From the NCBI RefSeq assembly GCF_003651225.1, contig NZ_RCDB01000003.1, positions 437,259-501,258 of the forward strand: a stretch of 64,000 nt of DNA. The letters run 5' to 3'. The notes under the pieces were generated by a model. The model was not told the origin of the DNA. It made no database searches and worked only from the letters and a program-made list of their open reading frames with translations. A program made the translations under genes and the position numbers. The first letter of the stretch is position 1. The number at the start of each line of letters is the position of its first letter. This document shows, piece by piece, positions 17,013 through 25,609 of this stretch. Source of the DNA: Microbacterium telephonicum (lineage in GTDB: Bacteria > Actinomycetota > Actinomycetes > Actinomycetales > Microbacteriaceae).

Positions 17013-18941
17013 TCAGCCGTCGACGACGGCGACGAGCTCGTCGAGGAACGCGCCGAACGTCGTGCCGCGCCGCACGATGCGCTGCACGCTGTCACGCTCG
17101 CTGAACACCTCGACGAGCTGCTCGAACACGGTCTGGAACGCGGCGCGGTCCGACTCCGAGAAAGCGACCATCGCGACCACTTGCACGCGGCCGTCGCCCC
17201 ACGGCATCGACGGGTCGGCGATCCCGACCGCGATCGCGGTGCGCGTCGCGGTCATCCCGATCGCGTGCGGGACGGCGAGCGCGTCGGTGAACGCCGTCGA
17301 CGACAGCTTCTCCCGCTCCAGCGCCCGCGTGACGTAATCGTCGTCGATGACGCCCTGGGCCACCAGCAGCGCCCCCAGCCGGGCGATCGCCCCGTCGGAG
17401 CCGGCGTCCGGGTCGAGCCCGAACACGAACGCGTCGGGCGAGAAGTAGCGCTCCAGCTCGGCGCGCAGTCGCGCGAGCCGCCGCGCCCGGCGCACCCGCC
17501 CCGCCGCGGCCTGCACCCGCTCGATGTCGGCTTCGGTGAGGAACGGCTGGATGCGCACGATCCGGTCGCCGCCGACGGGGGCGTCGATCGTGGTGAGCAC
17601 GAGGTCGGTGTCGATCGCCGCCCAGTCGGGGTCGACGTGCGTGTCGACCCCGACGACGTCGATCGCCTGACCGAGCGAGCGCGAGATCGACGAGTGCAGC
17701 AGCTCGTGCAGCTCGTAGTAGCCGGGGCACACGATCGTGGCGGTGAGCAGCCCGCCGTCGCTGCGGCTGCGCTCGAGACGGCCTCCGACGTGCATCGCGA
17801 TGTAGGCGATCTCGTCGTCGAGCAGCGCGATGCCGAGCAGCCCCCGCAGCCGGTCGGCGATGAAGACGGCCACCTCGAAGATCATCGGATACGTCGTCTT
17901 CAGCGACCGGGTGAGCGGGTTGCGCGACCACGCCTGCTCGGCGGCGCGCTGGCGAAGGTTCTGCACGTGCAGGGCGAGGCGCAGCACGAAGTCCTCGTGG
18001 TCGATGTCGACGAGGAACTCGGATGCCGCCAGGCTCACCGCCTCGCGCACCGCCGTCTCGACGGCGGGATCGAGGCCCTTGCGGATCGTCGCGATCGGCG
18101 CGGTCGCACCGGGCGCGACGACGCGGCTCTGCACGAGCGCCGCGAGATGGGCGAGGTCGCCGGCACCGAACCCGATGTCGAGGTGGCGCCGGGAAAGGCG
18201 GTCGACGACGTCCGAGATGCGTGCGGCGGCGTCCCCCACGGGGGCGCTGACGGCCTCGTCGAGTCCGCGGTCGCGGGTGACGCGGTCGGCGGCGATGGCG
18301 ATGTGCATGAGCACGTCGCCGATGCCGAACTCGTTGACGTAGTAGCCGAGCCCCGACAGCTCGGCGACGAGGTCGCGCTTGAGCGGACCGAAGACGCCGG
18401 CGCCGACCGTGGATCGTCCGAGCGCGCGGCGCAGCGTCACGAGGTCGAACGCGCCGTCGTCGGTCTCGTCGTGCGCGAGCCGGCTGAGCAGGCGCCGCTG
18501 GTCCATCTCGCTGCCGCGCAGTCGCGCGCGGGGGCCGGAGCGTTCCAGCGTCAGCCGCGTGCCGGTCAGCAGCGACCGCACCCGGCTCAAGTCGGATTCG
18601 ATCGTCGCGGCGCTGACGAAGTAGGCGTCGGCCGTCTCGTAGACGTCGAGCCCGTCGGGCGCGGCGAGGATGTCGCGGATGAGTCGGTGCAGCCGCTCGC
18701 GGGGGGTGCCCTCCTCGATCCCCCCGGCTCGGGCCGCCGTCGGCAGCTCCGGCCCGCCGCGATAGCCGAGCGGACCGGACTCGATCGCCGTGCCGACGCG
18801 GACGCGGGCGTTGACCGCCGTGACGTAGCTGCGGATGCTGCGCGGCGTGACACCGATGAGGTCGGCGAGCTCCGCGGCGGTGATCCAGTCGTCCTCGCGG
18901 GAGAGCAGCGTCACCAGCCGGTCCTGTCGCGCTCTGCTCAC
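17013..18941 (-). CDS. mtlR: PRD-containing PTS regulator, MtlR-like
   Basis: A 642-residue modular activator. The order is an N-terminal helix-turn-helix (ITAAELADLIGVTPRSIRSY, residues 19-38), a second winged-helix region (to about 150), PRD1 (His in DVLMHIAIAADRV and nearby RHLDIGF), PRD2 (His in DEIAYIAMHVGGRLE), an EIIB-like domain retaining Cys in TIVCPGYYELHE, and a C-terminal EIIA domain with the phosphorylatable His in ALAVPHAIGMTA. In MtlR proteins the PTS phosphorylates PRDs and EIIB/EIIA to tune activation by sugar supply. It is divergent from the mannitol PTS operon with a palindrome between. GTG 18941 starts the conserved domain; no strong ribosome site is seen. Confidence 0.92.
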   Translation of the reverse strand: MSRARQDRLVTLLSREDDWITAAELADLIGVTPRSIRSYVTAVNARVRVGTAIESGPLGYRGGPELPTAARAGGIEEGTPRERLHRLIRDILAAPDGLDVYETADAYFVSAATIESDLSRVRSLLTGTRLTLERSGPRARLRGSEMDQRRLLSRLAHDETDDGAFDLVTLRRALGRSTVGAGVFGPLKRDLVAELSGLGYYVNEFGIGDVLMHIAIAADRVTRDRGLDEAVSAPVGDAAARISDVVDRLSRRHLDIGFGAGDLAHLAALVQSRVVAPGATAPIATIRKGLDPAVETAVREAVSLAASEFLVDIDHEDFVLRLALHVQNLRQRAAEQAWSRNPLTRSLKTTYPMIFEVAVFIADRLRGLLGIALLDDEIAYIAMHVGGRLERSRSDGGLLTATIVCPGYYELHELLHSSISRSLGQAIDVVGVDTHVDPDWAAIDTDLVLTTIDAPVGGDRIVRIQPFLTEADIERVQAAAGRVRRARRLARLRAELERYFSPDAFVFGLDPDAGSDGAIARLGALLVAQGVIDDDYVTRALEREKLSSTAFTDALAVPHAIGMTATRTAIAVGIADPSMPWGDGRVQVVAMVAFSESDRAAFQTVFEQLVEVFSERDSVQRIVRRGTTFGAFLDELVAVVDG

Positions 18942-18973
18942 CGCCCCAGTCTTCCATGCGGTGCGGACCCGGT

Positions 18974-19028
18974 TTCCGCCCGGGCGGAAGTTCCCCTGGT
19001 TGTCTGCGTTCAGGGGTTTCACAAGAAT
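18974..19028 (+). promoter_or_regulatory. Mannitol operon promoter with upstream palindrome
   Basis: TTCCGCCCGGGCGGAA (18974-18989) is a perfect 16-bp palindrome. Eleven bases further are TTGTCT (19000-19005) and, after 17 bp, AAGAAT (19023-19028), a credible -35/-10 pair reading toward the PTS operon. The palindrome centre would be about 50-55 bp upstream of the start point, where an activator binds. MtlR encoded next door is the obvious candidate; this is inference. Confidence 0.65.
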
Positions 19029-19049
19029 GGCTCCGAAGGAGGCGGGTCG

Positions 19050-19409
19050 ATGAGGATCCTGGTGGTGTGCGGCGCGGGAGCGTCCAGCACATTCGTCGCG
19101 CAGCGTGTCCGACACGCGGCGCACGCGCGCGGGCGCGACCTGAGTGCCGTCGCCGGCACCGAGCAGTCGCTCCCGATCGACCTGGACGCCGCCGACGTCG
19201 TGCTCGTGGGACCCCACCTCGAGCACGTCCTCGATCAGATCACCCGTGCCGCCGGCCCGCGCGGCACCCGTGTCGTGCTCCTTCCGGCCGACGTGTTCGG
19301 CGACATCGACGGGTCGCGCACCCTCGCGCTCGTCGACGCCGCCCTCACCGCCGAGGCCGACGCGGCCACCGAGAACCACCCCACCCCCAGCGAAGGGACC
19401 ATGCCATGA
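19050..19409 (+). CDS. PTS EIIB-like protein, lactose/cellobiose type
   Basis: A 119-residue protein beginning MRILVVCGAGASSTFVAQRV, the phosphocysteine loop of the lactose/cellobiose EIIB family (Cys8), followed by an alternating beta-alpha fold with DVVLVGPHLEHVLDQI. No EIIC of that family is present; the downstream permease carries its own mannitol EIIB domain. It might relay phosphate to the regulator or to an EIIC elsewhere. ATG 19050 has a strong GAAGGAGG 7 nt upstream, and the gene overlaps the HPr start by 4 bp (ATGA). Confidence 0.88.
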   Translation: MRILVVCGAGASSTFVAQRVRHAAHARGRDLSAVAGTEQSLPIDLDAADVVLVGPHLEHVLDQITRAAGPRGTRVVLLPADVFGDIDGSRTLALVDAALTAEADAATENHPTPSEGTMP

Positions 19410-19678
19410 GCACCGCCACCCGCACCATCCGCATCGGGTCGTCGAACGGGCTGCACGCGCGCCCCGCCAAGCTCTTCGCACAGGCGGTGAAGGATGCCGG
19501 CATCCCCGTGACGATCGCCAAGGGCGCCGGTGCACCCGCCAACGCGGGCAGCATCCTGGGTGTCATCGCGCTGGGCGCCGAGAAGGGCGACTACGTGACC
19601 CTCACGGCGGAGGGCGACAACGCCGACAGCGTGCTGGACACGCTCGCAGAACTGCTGACGACCGATCACGACGAGTGA
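19406..19678 (+). CDS. ptsH: PTS phosphocarrier protein HPr
   Basis: A 90-residue HPr with the active-site segment SSNGLHARPAKLFAQAV (phosphorylatable His at residue 17) and the NAGSILGVIALGAEKGD stretch holding the Ser that corresponds to Ser46 of other HPrs. It accepts phosphate from enzyme I (19722-21383) and passes it to EIIA proteins. Location within a mannitol operon suggests that general PTS components are induced with the sugar-specific ones. Confidence 0.95.
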   Translation: MSTATRTIRIGSSNGLHARPAKLFAQAVKDAGIPVTIAKGAGAPANAGSILGVIALGAEKGDYVTLTAEGDNADSVLDTLAELLTTDHDE

Positions 19679-19721
19679 CGGCCGCCCCACCACCGACAAC
19701 GACGAAGGAGACGAAGGAACA

Positions 19722-21383
19722 ATGAGCGAACTGCGTGGAGTCGGCATCGGACTGGGCGTGGCCCAGGGACCCGTGGCCCGGATGGCGGAGCCGCTGCCCG
19801 CCCCGAGCGACGCCCCCAGCACCCTGGGAGCCGACGCAGAGCTGGCCCGGGTGCGCGAGGCCGTCGCCGCGGTCGCCCGTGAGCTCGAAGAGCGCGGGGC
19901 CACCGCCGGCGGAGCGGCTCGGGAGGTGCTCGAGGCGCAGGCCATGATGGCCGAGGACCCCACCCTCGACAGCGAGGTCTCCACCCGCACCGCCGCCGGC
20001 AAGACCGGCGAGTTCGCCGTCTACGACGCGTTCGCCTCGTTCCGCGACCAGCTGGCCGCGATGGGCGGCTACCTCGGCGAGCGCGCGGCCGACCTCGACG
20101 ACGTCGCCCAGCGCGTCATCGCGCGCCTGCGCGGCGTGGCCGCCCCCGGCGTCCCCGACCCCGGTCACCCGTTCGTGCTCGTCGCGAAGGACCTCGCGCC
20201 CGCCGACACCGCACTGCTCGACCTCGACAAGGTGCTGGCCCTGGTCACCACCGACGGCGGCCCGACCTCGCACACCGCGATCCTCGCCCGCGAGAAGTCG
20301 ATCGTCGCCGTCGTCGGCGCCGTCGACGCGAAGGGCCTCGTCGACGGCGAGACGGTGATCGTCGACGCCGCCAAGGGCGCCGTCACGACCCAGCCGACCG
20401 CCGACGAGCTCGCGCAGGCGCAGAACCGCGCCGACGCCCGCAAGGCCGCCGCATCCGCCCCGCTCACCCCGGGCGCCCTGAAGGACGGCACCGCCGTCCC
20501 GCTGCTGGCGAACCTCGGCAAGCCCGGCGGCGCCGCCGAGGCCGTCGAGCTCGGCGCCGAAGGCGTGGGCCTGTTCCGCACCGAGTTCCTGTTCCTCTCG
20601 GCCACGCAGGCGCCGACCGTCGAGGAACAGAAGAAGTCGTACGTCGAGCTGCTGAGCGCCTTCCCCGGCAAGAAGGTCGTCGTGCGCGCCCTGGATGCCG
20701 GTGCCGACAAGCCGCTGGCCTTCCTCAACGACGCCCACGAGGAGAACCCCGCTCTCGGCCTGCGTGGCCTGCGCGCCCTCCGCGCCAGCGAGGACATCCT
20801 CCGCGAGCAGCTCACCGCCCTCGCCCAGGCCGACGCCGAGACCGAGGCCGACCTGTGGGTCATGGCGCCGATGGTGTCCACCGTCGAGGAGACCACCTAC
20901 TTCACCGAGCTCGCCCGCGAGTACGGCATCAAGACGGCCGGCGTCATGGTCGAGGTCCCCTCGTCGGCGCTCCTGGCCGACCGCGTGCTGCAGATCGCGG
21001 ACTTCGCCTCGATCGGCACCAACGACCTCACCCAGTACACGCTCGCCGCCGACCGCCTCCTCGGCTCGGTCGCGTCGTTCCAGGACCCGTGGCACCCCGC
21101 CGTCCTCCGCCTCATCAAGGCGACCGGCGACGGCGGGCGCGTCAACGGCAAGCCGGTCGGCATCTGCGGCGAGGCCGCCGCCGACCCCCTGCTGGCGGTC
21201 GTGCTCGTCGGCCTCGGTGCGACGACCCTGTCGATGGCGCCCACGGCCCTGGCCGACGTGCGCGCATCGCTGCTGCAGTACACCCGCGAAGATGCCGAGC
21301 GCATCGCCGCGGCCGCCCTCGCCGCCGATGACGCGGCATCCGCCCGTTCCGCCGCTCAGGACGCGGCTGAGACCGCCGGATAA
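19722..21383 (+). CDS. ptsI: PTS enzyme I (phosphoenolpyruvate-protein phosphotransferase)
   Basis: A 553-residue enzyme I, the first PTS step, transferring phosphate from PEP to HPr. The phosphohistidine segment is TTDGGPTSHTAILAREKSI (residues about 178-196). The PEP-binding barrel contains GLFRTEFLFL near residue 285, RALDAGADKPL, ENPALGLRGLR, IGTNDLTQYTLAADR and the GICGEAAADP loop with the proton-donor Cys. The upstream AAGGAGACGAAGGAAC provides two possible ribosome sites. The C-terminus ends in an Ala/Asp-rich tail. Confidence 0.97.
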   Translation: MSELRGVGIGLGVAQGPVARMAEPLPAPSDAPSTLGADAELARVREAVAAVARELEERGATAGGAAREVLEAQAMMAEDPTLDSEVSTRTAAGKTGEFAVYDAFASFRDQLAAMGGYLGERAADLDDVAQRVIARLRGVAAPGVPDPGHPFVLVAKDLAPADTALLDLDKVLALVTTDGGPTSHTAILAREKSIVAVVGAVDAKGLVDGETVIVDAAKGAVTTQPTADELAQAQNRADARKAAASAPLTPGALKDGTAVPLLANLGKPGGAAEAVELGAEGVGLFRTEFLFLSATQAPTVEEQKKSYVELLSAFPGKKVVVRALDAGADKPLAFLNDAHEENPALGLRGLRALRASEDILREQLTALAQADAETEADLWVMAPMVSTVEETTYFTELAREYGIKTAGVMVEVPSSALLADRVLQIADFASIGTNDLTQYTLAADRLLGSVASFQDPWHPAVLRLIKATGDGGRVNGKPVGICGEAAADPLLAVVLVGLGATTLSMAPTALADVRASLLQYTREDAERIAAAALAADDAASARSAAQDAAETAG

Positions 21384-21417
21384 CTCCGGCGACACCCGAA
21401 AAGGAGAAAACCCGATA

Positions 21418-23103
21418 ATGACAACGGCGTCCACCACCGCCACTTCAGCGAAGAAGGGCAGTGCACGAGTCGCGGTACAGCGATTCGGCACATTCCTGTC
21501 CGGCATGATCATGCCGAACATCGCGGCGTTCATCGCCTGGGGCTTCATCACGATGCTCTTCATCCCGGCCGGGTTCTTCGGCGCCAAGAGCCCCTTCGGC
21601 TGGCACTGGTTCCCGGTCGCCGAGATCATCGGCGGCGGCGGCGACGCGGCGGCCATCGGCTGGCAGGGTGCGATGACCCAGCTCGCCGAGGGCGACGCGG
21701 GCACCTTCCAGGCCTACACCGGCCTCGTCGGCGCGATGGTCACCTACCTGCTTCCGCTTCTGATCGCCAACACCGCCGGCCGCATGGTCTACGACGCCCG
21801 CGGTGGCGTCGTGGCGACCATCGCGACGATGGGTGTCATCGTCGGCACCAACATCCCGATGTTCCTCGGCGCGATGATCATGGGTCCCCTCGCGGCCTGG
21901 ATCACCAAGCAGATGGACAAGCTGTGGGACGGCAAGATCAAGCCCGGCTTCGAGATGCTCGTCAACAACTTCTCCGCCGGCATCCTCGGCATGATCCTCG
22001 CGATCGTCGGCTTCTTCGCCTTCGGTCCGTTCTTCCTCGGGATCAGCACGGTGCTGGGCAGCGTCGTCGACTGGCTCGTCTCGTTCAACCTGCTGCCGAT
22101 CGTCTCGATCATCGTCGAGCCGGCGAAGGTGCTGTTCCTCAACAACGCGATCAACCACGGCGTGTTCACCCCGCTCGGCATCGAGCAGGCCACCGAGACC
22201 GGCAAGTCGATCCTGTTCCTCATCGAGGCCAACCCCGGCCCCGGTGTGGGTCTGCTGCTCGCCTTCACGTTCTTCGGCGTCGGCGCGGCCAAGGCCTCGG
22301 CTCCCGGTGCGGCGATCATCCAGTTCGTCGGCGGCATCCACGAGATCTACTTCCCGTACGCCCTCAGCAAGCCGATGACGATCCTCGCCCTCATCGCGGG
22401 CGGCGCGACCGGTGTCACCACGAACATGCTCCTCGGCGGCGGCCTCGGCTTCCCCGCGGCGCCCGGCAGCATCATCGCGGTCACCGCCGCGGCGATCGGC
22501 CCCGGCGTGGCAAACCTGCTCGTCGTGTACCTCTCGGTGATCCTCGCCGCGGTCGTCACGTTTCTCATCACGGCCGTGATCCTGCGCGCCTCGCGCAAGC
22601 GGGACCTCGCCGCCGAGGCCGAGGCGTCGGCGAACTTCGAGGCCGCGATCGCGCAGACCGAGGCCAACAAGGGCAAGTCGTCCGACACGCTCGCCGGTCT
22701 GCGGTCCGGTGCGGCCTCCAACGCGGGCGTCGGCGGCGGTCAGATGCCGATCCAGGCCGACTTCGCGGCCGACGCGATCGCCGGCGGCGGTGTCGGCACC
22801 GTCGCCCCGATCAAGAGTGTCGTGTTCGCGTGCGACGCGGGCATGGGCTCGTCGGCGATGGGCGCGAGCGTGCTCCGCAACAAGATCAAGAAGGCGGGCT
22901 ACGACGACGTCTCGGTGACCAACAAGGCCATCGCGAACCTCGACGGCAGCGAAGACCTCGTCATCACGCAGCAGCAGCTGACCGACCGCGCCCGCGGTCG
23001 CACCCCCAGCGCGCTGCACGTGTCGGTGGACAACTTCATGAACTCCCCGAAGTACGACGAGGTCGTCGACCTCATCCGCCAGCAGCACGAAGACGGCGCG
23101 TGA
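21418..23103 (+). CDS. mtlA: PTS mannitol transporter EIICB
   Basis: A 561-residue mannitol permease that phosphorylates mannitol to mannitol-1-phosphate during uptake. The EIIC membrane domain (residues 20-390) starts VQRFGTFLSGMIMPNIAAFI and includes the signature FVGGIHEIYFPYAL and FLNNAINHGVFTPLG. A linker of about 80 residues leads to the EIIB domain, VVFACDAGMGSSAMGASVLR, with phosphocysteine. There is no EIIA domain, which is supplied by the separate gene at 23189. An AAAGGAG site lies 11 nt before the ATG. Confidence 0.97.
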   Translation: MTTASTTATSAKKGSARVAVQRFGTFLSGMIMPNIAAFIAWGFITMLFIPAGFFGAKSPFGWHWFPVAEIIGGGGDAAAIGWQGAMTQLAEGDAGTFQAYTGLVGAMVTYLLPLLIANTAGRMVYDARGGVVATIATMGVIVGTNIPMFLGAMIMGPLAAWITKQMDKLWDGKIKPGFEMLVNNFSAGILGMILAIVGFFAFGPFFLGISTVLGSVVDWLVSFNLLPIVSIIVEPAKVLFLNNAINHGVFTPLGIEQATETGKSILFLIEANPGPGVGLLLAFTFFGVGAAKASAPGAAIIQFVGGIHEIYFPYALSKPMTILALIAGGATGVTTNMLLGGGLGFPAAPGSIIAVTAAAIGPGVANLLVVYLSVILAAVVTFLITAVILRASRKRDLAAEAEASANFEAAIAQTEANKGKSSDTLAGLRSGAASNAGVGGGQMPIQADFAADAIAGGGVGTVAPIKSVVFACDAGMGSSAMGASVLRNKIKKAGYDDVSVTNKAIANLDGSEDLVITQQQLTDRARGRTPSALHVSVDNFMNSPKYDEVVDLIRQQHEDGA

Positions 23104-23108
23104 CGGGT

Positions 23109-23140
23109 CGGGGCGCAGCGGCACACGTCGCTGCGCCCCG
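23109..23140 (+). terminator. 12-bp perfect intercistronic hairpin between mtlA and mtlF
   Basis: CGGGGCGCAGCG (23109-23120) pairs perfectly with CGCTGCGCCCCG (23129-23140) around an 8-nt loop, six bases after the mtlA stop. There is no T-tract and no obvious new promoter before mtlF. It may partly terminate or protect the mtlA 3' end, giving unequal expression of transporter and downstream genes. Confidence 0.6.
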
Positions 23141-23188
23141 CATCCGTCCGCCCGCATCCCCAGAGGCATCGACACAGAAGGAGACCCC

Positions 23189-23626
23189 ATGTCCGACCAG
23201 GTTCTGAAGCTCGAGCAGGTGCGCATCCACTCCGGCTCCGTCAGCAAGGACGACGCGATGCGCGAGGCCGCCGCCATCCTGCAGGAGGCCGGCGCCGTCA
23301 CCGCCGCCTACTACGACGCCATGCAGTTGCGGGAGGAGACCGTCTCCACCTACATGGGCAACGAGCTCGCCATCCCGCACGGCACGAACGAGACGAAGGA
23401 CACCATCCTCGACTCGGCGCTGTCGTTCGTGCGCTACGACGGCGGAGTCGACTGGGGCGGGCAGCCGGTGACCTTCGTCGTCGGCATCGCCGGAAAGGGC
23501 GACGAGCACCTCGAGATCCTCTCCCAGATCGCCCTGATCTTCTCCGACGACGACGAGGTCGCGACCCTCAAGGCCGCCTCGAGCCCCGAGGAGATCTTCC
23601 AGCGCCTGTCGTCGGTCAACAGCTGA
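23189..23626 (+). CDS. mtlF: PTS mannitol transporter EIIA
   Basis: A 145-residue EIIA of the mannitol/fructose family. It shows the phosphohistidine motif [13 protein letters not shown] (His about residue 62) and the conserved [18 protein letters not shown]. It receives phosphate from HPr and passes it to the EIIB domain of MtlA. GAAGGAGACCCC precedes the ATG, and it overlaps mtlD by one base (TGATG). Confidence 0.96.
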   Translation: MSDQVLKLEQVRIHSGSVSKDDAMREAAAILQEAGAVTAAYYDAMQLREETVSTYMGNELAIPHGTNETKDTILDSALSFVRYDGGVDWGGQPVTFVVGIAGKGDEHLEILSQIALIFSDDDEVATLKAASSPEEIFQRLSSVNS

Positions 23627-24780
23627 TGAAGGCCGTCCACTTCGGCGCCGGCAACATCGGTCGCGGGTTCGTCGGGCTGCTGCTGCACGAAGGCGGGTAC
23701 GAACTCGTCTTCTCCGACGTCGCCGCACCCCTCGTCGACGCGATCAACGCGGCATCCGAATACACCGTGCACGAGGTCGGCGAAGGCGGCACCGACAAGG
23801 TCGTGACCGGGTTCCGGGCGCTCAACAGCGCCGCCCAGCCCGACGAGCTCGTCGCCGAGATCGCCTCGGCCGACGTCGTCACGACGGCCGTCGGCCCCAC
23901 GATCCTGAAGTTCGTGGCGCCGCCCGTCCTCGCCGCGCTCCGTGCGCGACCCGCGGATGCCGCACCCCTGCAGGTGATGGCCTGCGAGAACGCGATCGGG
24001 GCCACCGATCTGCTGCGCGCCGAGATCGTCGCGCAGGCGGGCGCGGAGTGGGAGTCGCTGTCCGGGCGAGCGGTGTTCGCCAACACCGCGGTGGACCGGA
24101 TCGTGCCCGCCCAGCCCGCCGGTGCCGGCGTGGACGTGACCGTCGAGCCCTTCTACGAGTGGGCCATCGAGCGGCCGCCGTTCGGCGACACTCCCCCGCA
24201 CATCCCGGGCGCCCACTTCGTGGACGACCTCGCCCCGTACATCGAGCGCAAGCTCTTCACCGTCAACACCGGCCACGCGACCACCGCGTACCTCGGGGCG
24301 CAGGCGGGGGCCGACAAGATCTCCGACGCCCTCGCCGACCCGTCGGTGGCCGCGCAGGTCGCCGCGACGCTCGAGGAGACCTCGGCGCTGCTCGTGGCCA
24401 AACACGGCCTCGACCCCGCCGAGCTCGCCGACTACCGCGCGACGATCCTGCGCCGGTTCGCGAACCCGGAACTGCCCGACACCGTCGGCCGGGTGGGCCG
24501 TCAGCCGCTGCGCAAGCTCTCGCGCCACGAGCGCTTCATCGGCCCCGCCGCCCAAGCCGCCGAGCGCGGTCTGTCGACGACGGCGCTGGTGGCCGCGATC
24601 GCAGCCGCGCTGCGGTTCACCGACGCCGAAGACGCGCAGGCCGTCGAGCTGCAGCAGCGCCTGCGCGACGAGGACCCCGCCGCGTTCACAGCGTCCGTCA
24701 CGGGCCTGGAGCCGCAGCATCCGCTGTTCGGGCAGGTGCAGGAGGTCGTGGCGGCGCGACAGGCGGAGCTCGCTTCGTAG
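23626..24780 (+). CDS. mtlD: Mannitol-1-phosphate 5-dehydrogenase
   Basis: A 384-residue NAD-dependent dehydrogenase converting mannitol-1-phosphate to fructose-6-phosphate. The N-terminal [20 protein letters not shown] is the family signature for NAD binding. Catalytic-domain motifs include [11 protein letters not shown], the [16 protein letters not shown] active-site helix near residue 215, and [17 protein letters not shown]. Its TAG stop is also the first half of the TAGACT box for the next gene. Confidence 0.97.
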   Translation: MKAVHFGAGNIGRGFVGLLLHEGGYELVFSDVAAPLVDAINAASEYTVHEVGEGGTDKVVTGFRALNSAAQPDELVAEIASADVVTTAVGPTILKFVAPPVLAALRARPADAAPLQVMACENAIGATDLLRAEIVAQAGAEWESLSGRAVFANTAVDRIVPAQPAGAGVDVTVEPFYEWAIERPPFGDTPPHIPGAHFVDDLAPYIERKLFTVNTGHATTAYLGAQAGADKISDALADPSVAAQVAATLEETSALLVAKHGLDPAELADYRATILRRFANPELPDTVGRVGRQPLRKLSRHERFIGPAAQAAERGLSTTALVAAIAAALRFTDAEDAQAVELQQRLRDEDPAAFTASVTGLEPQHPLFGQVQEVVAARQAELAS

Positions 24781-24789
24781 ACTCGATCC

Positions 24790-25572
24790 ATGACCGCCGA
24801 CGTCCCCGTCCCCTCCCCGCCGCGGAAGAGACGGGGACGTCGCATCGTGGGGTGGATCTTCGGCGCCCTCGGCGCCCTCGTGCTCCTCGCGGCCGTCGGC
24901 GTGTTCGTGTGGAGCCAGGTCGACGTGGCCGCCGCCGAACCCGCGCCGCTCGCGGCGGTGCGGGCAGATCCCGCGATCGCCCTCAGCGACGACGGCGCCG
25001 CGATCGTGATGGCACCGGCATCCGGCGGGTCCGACACCGGTCTCGTGTTCATCCCCGGCGGCAAGGTCGACCCGTGGGCGTATGCGAGCAAACTGTCGGG
25101 GCTCGTCGCCGACGACGGCCTCACCGTCGTCATCACCAAGCCCTGGCTGAACCTCGCGTTCTTCGACATGCGGCCGCTGTCGACGTTCACCGACCTCGTG
25201 CCGGGCGTCGACCGCTGGCTCGTCGGCGGCCATTCCCTGGGCGGCGTGCGCGCGTGCATGCTCGCCGGCGATGCCGACGGGGTCGTGCTGTTCGCGTCGT
25301 ACTGCGCCGAGGACCTGTCCGACTCCGGCCTGCCCGTACTGAGTCTCGCCGGCAGCGAAGACGGCCTGTCGACGCCGCAGAAGATCGCGGATGCGGCGCC
25401 GAAGCTGCCGGCGGACGCGACGTTCGTCGAGATCGACGGCGCCTCGCACTCCTCGTTCGGCGACTACGGCCTGCAGGACGGCGACGGAACACCCAGCATC
25501 CCCGACGACGAGATGATCGCGCGGATCACCGACGAGGTGGCCGTGTTCGAGACCTCCGTCCCGCTCCCCTGA
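24790..25572 (+). CDS. Membrane-anchored alpha/beta hydrolase
   Basis: A 260-residue protein with a basic N-terminus and one membrane anchor (residues 21-42, IVGWIFGALGALVLLAAVGVF). An extracytoplasmic alpha/beta hydrolase domain of the abhydrolase_5 type follows: nucleophile elbow VGGHSLGGVRA, acidic residue in GSEDGLS, and His in DGASHSSFGDYG. Substrate unknown. TAGACT at 24778-24783 ends 6 nt before the ATG and overlaps the mtlD stop codon, so it probably has its own leaderless promoter despite the 9-bp gap. Confidence 0.88.
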   Translation: MTADVPVPSPPRKRRGRRIVGWIFGALGALVLLAAVGVFVWSQVDVAAAEPAPLAAVRADPAIALSDDGAAIVMAPASGGSDTGLVFIPGGKVDPWAYASKLSGLVADDGLTVVITKPWLNLAFFDMRPLSTFTDLVPGVDRWLVGGHSLGGVRACMLAGDADGVVLFASYCAEDLSDSGLPVLSLAGSEDGLSTPQKIADAAPKLPADATFVEIDGASHSSFGDYGLQDGDGTPSIPDDEMIARITDEVAVFETSVPLP

Positions 25573-25609
25573 CCCGCCCGTTCGCCCGCGCCCGCTAGGG
25601 TGTCGCCCC

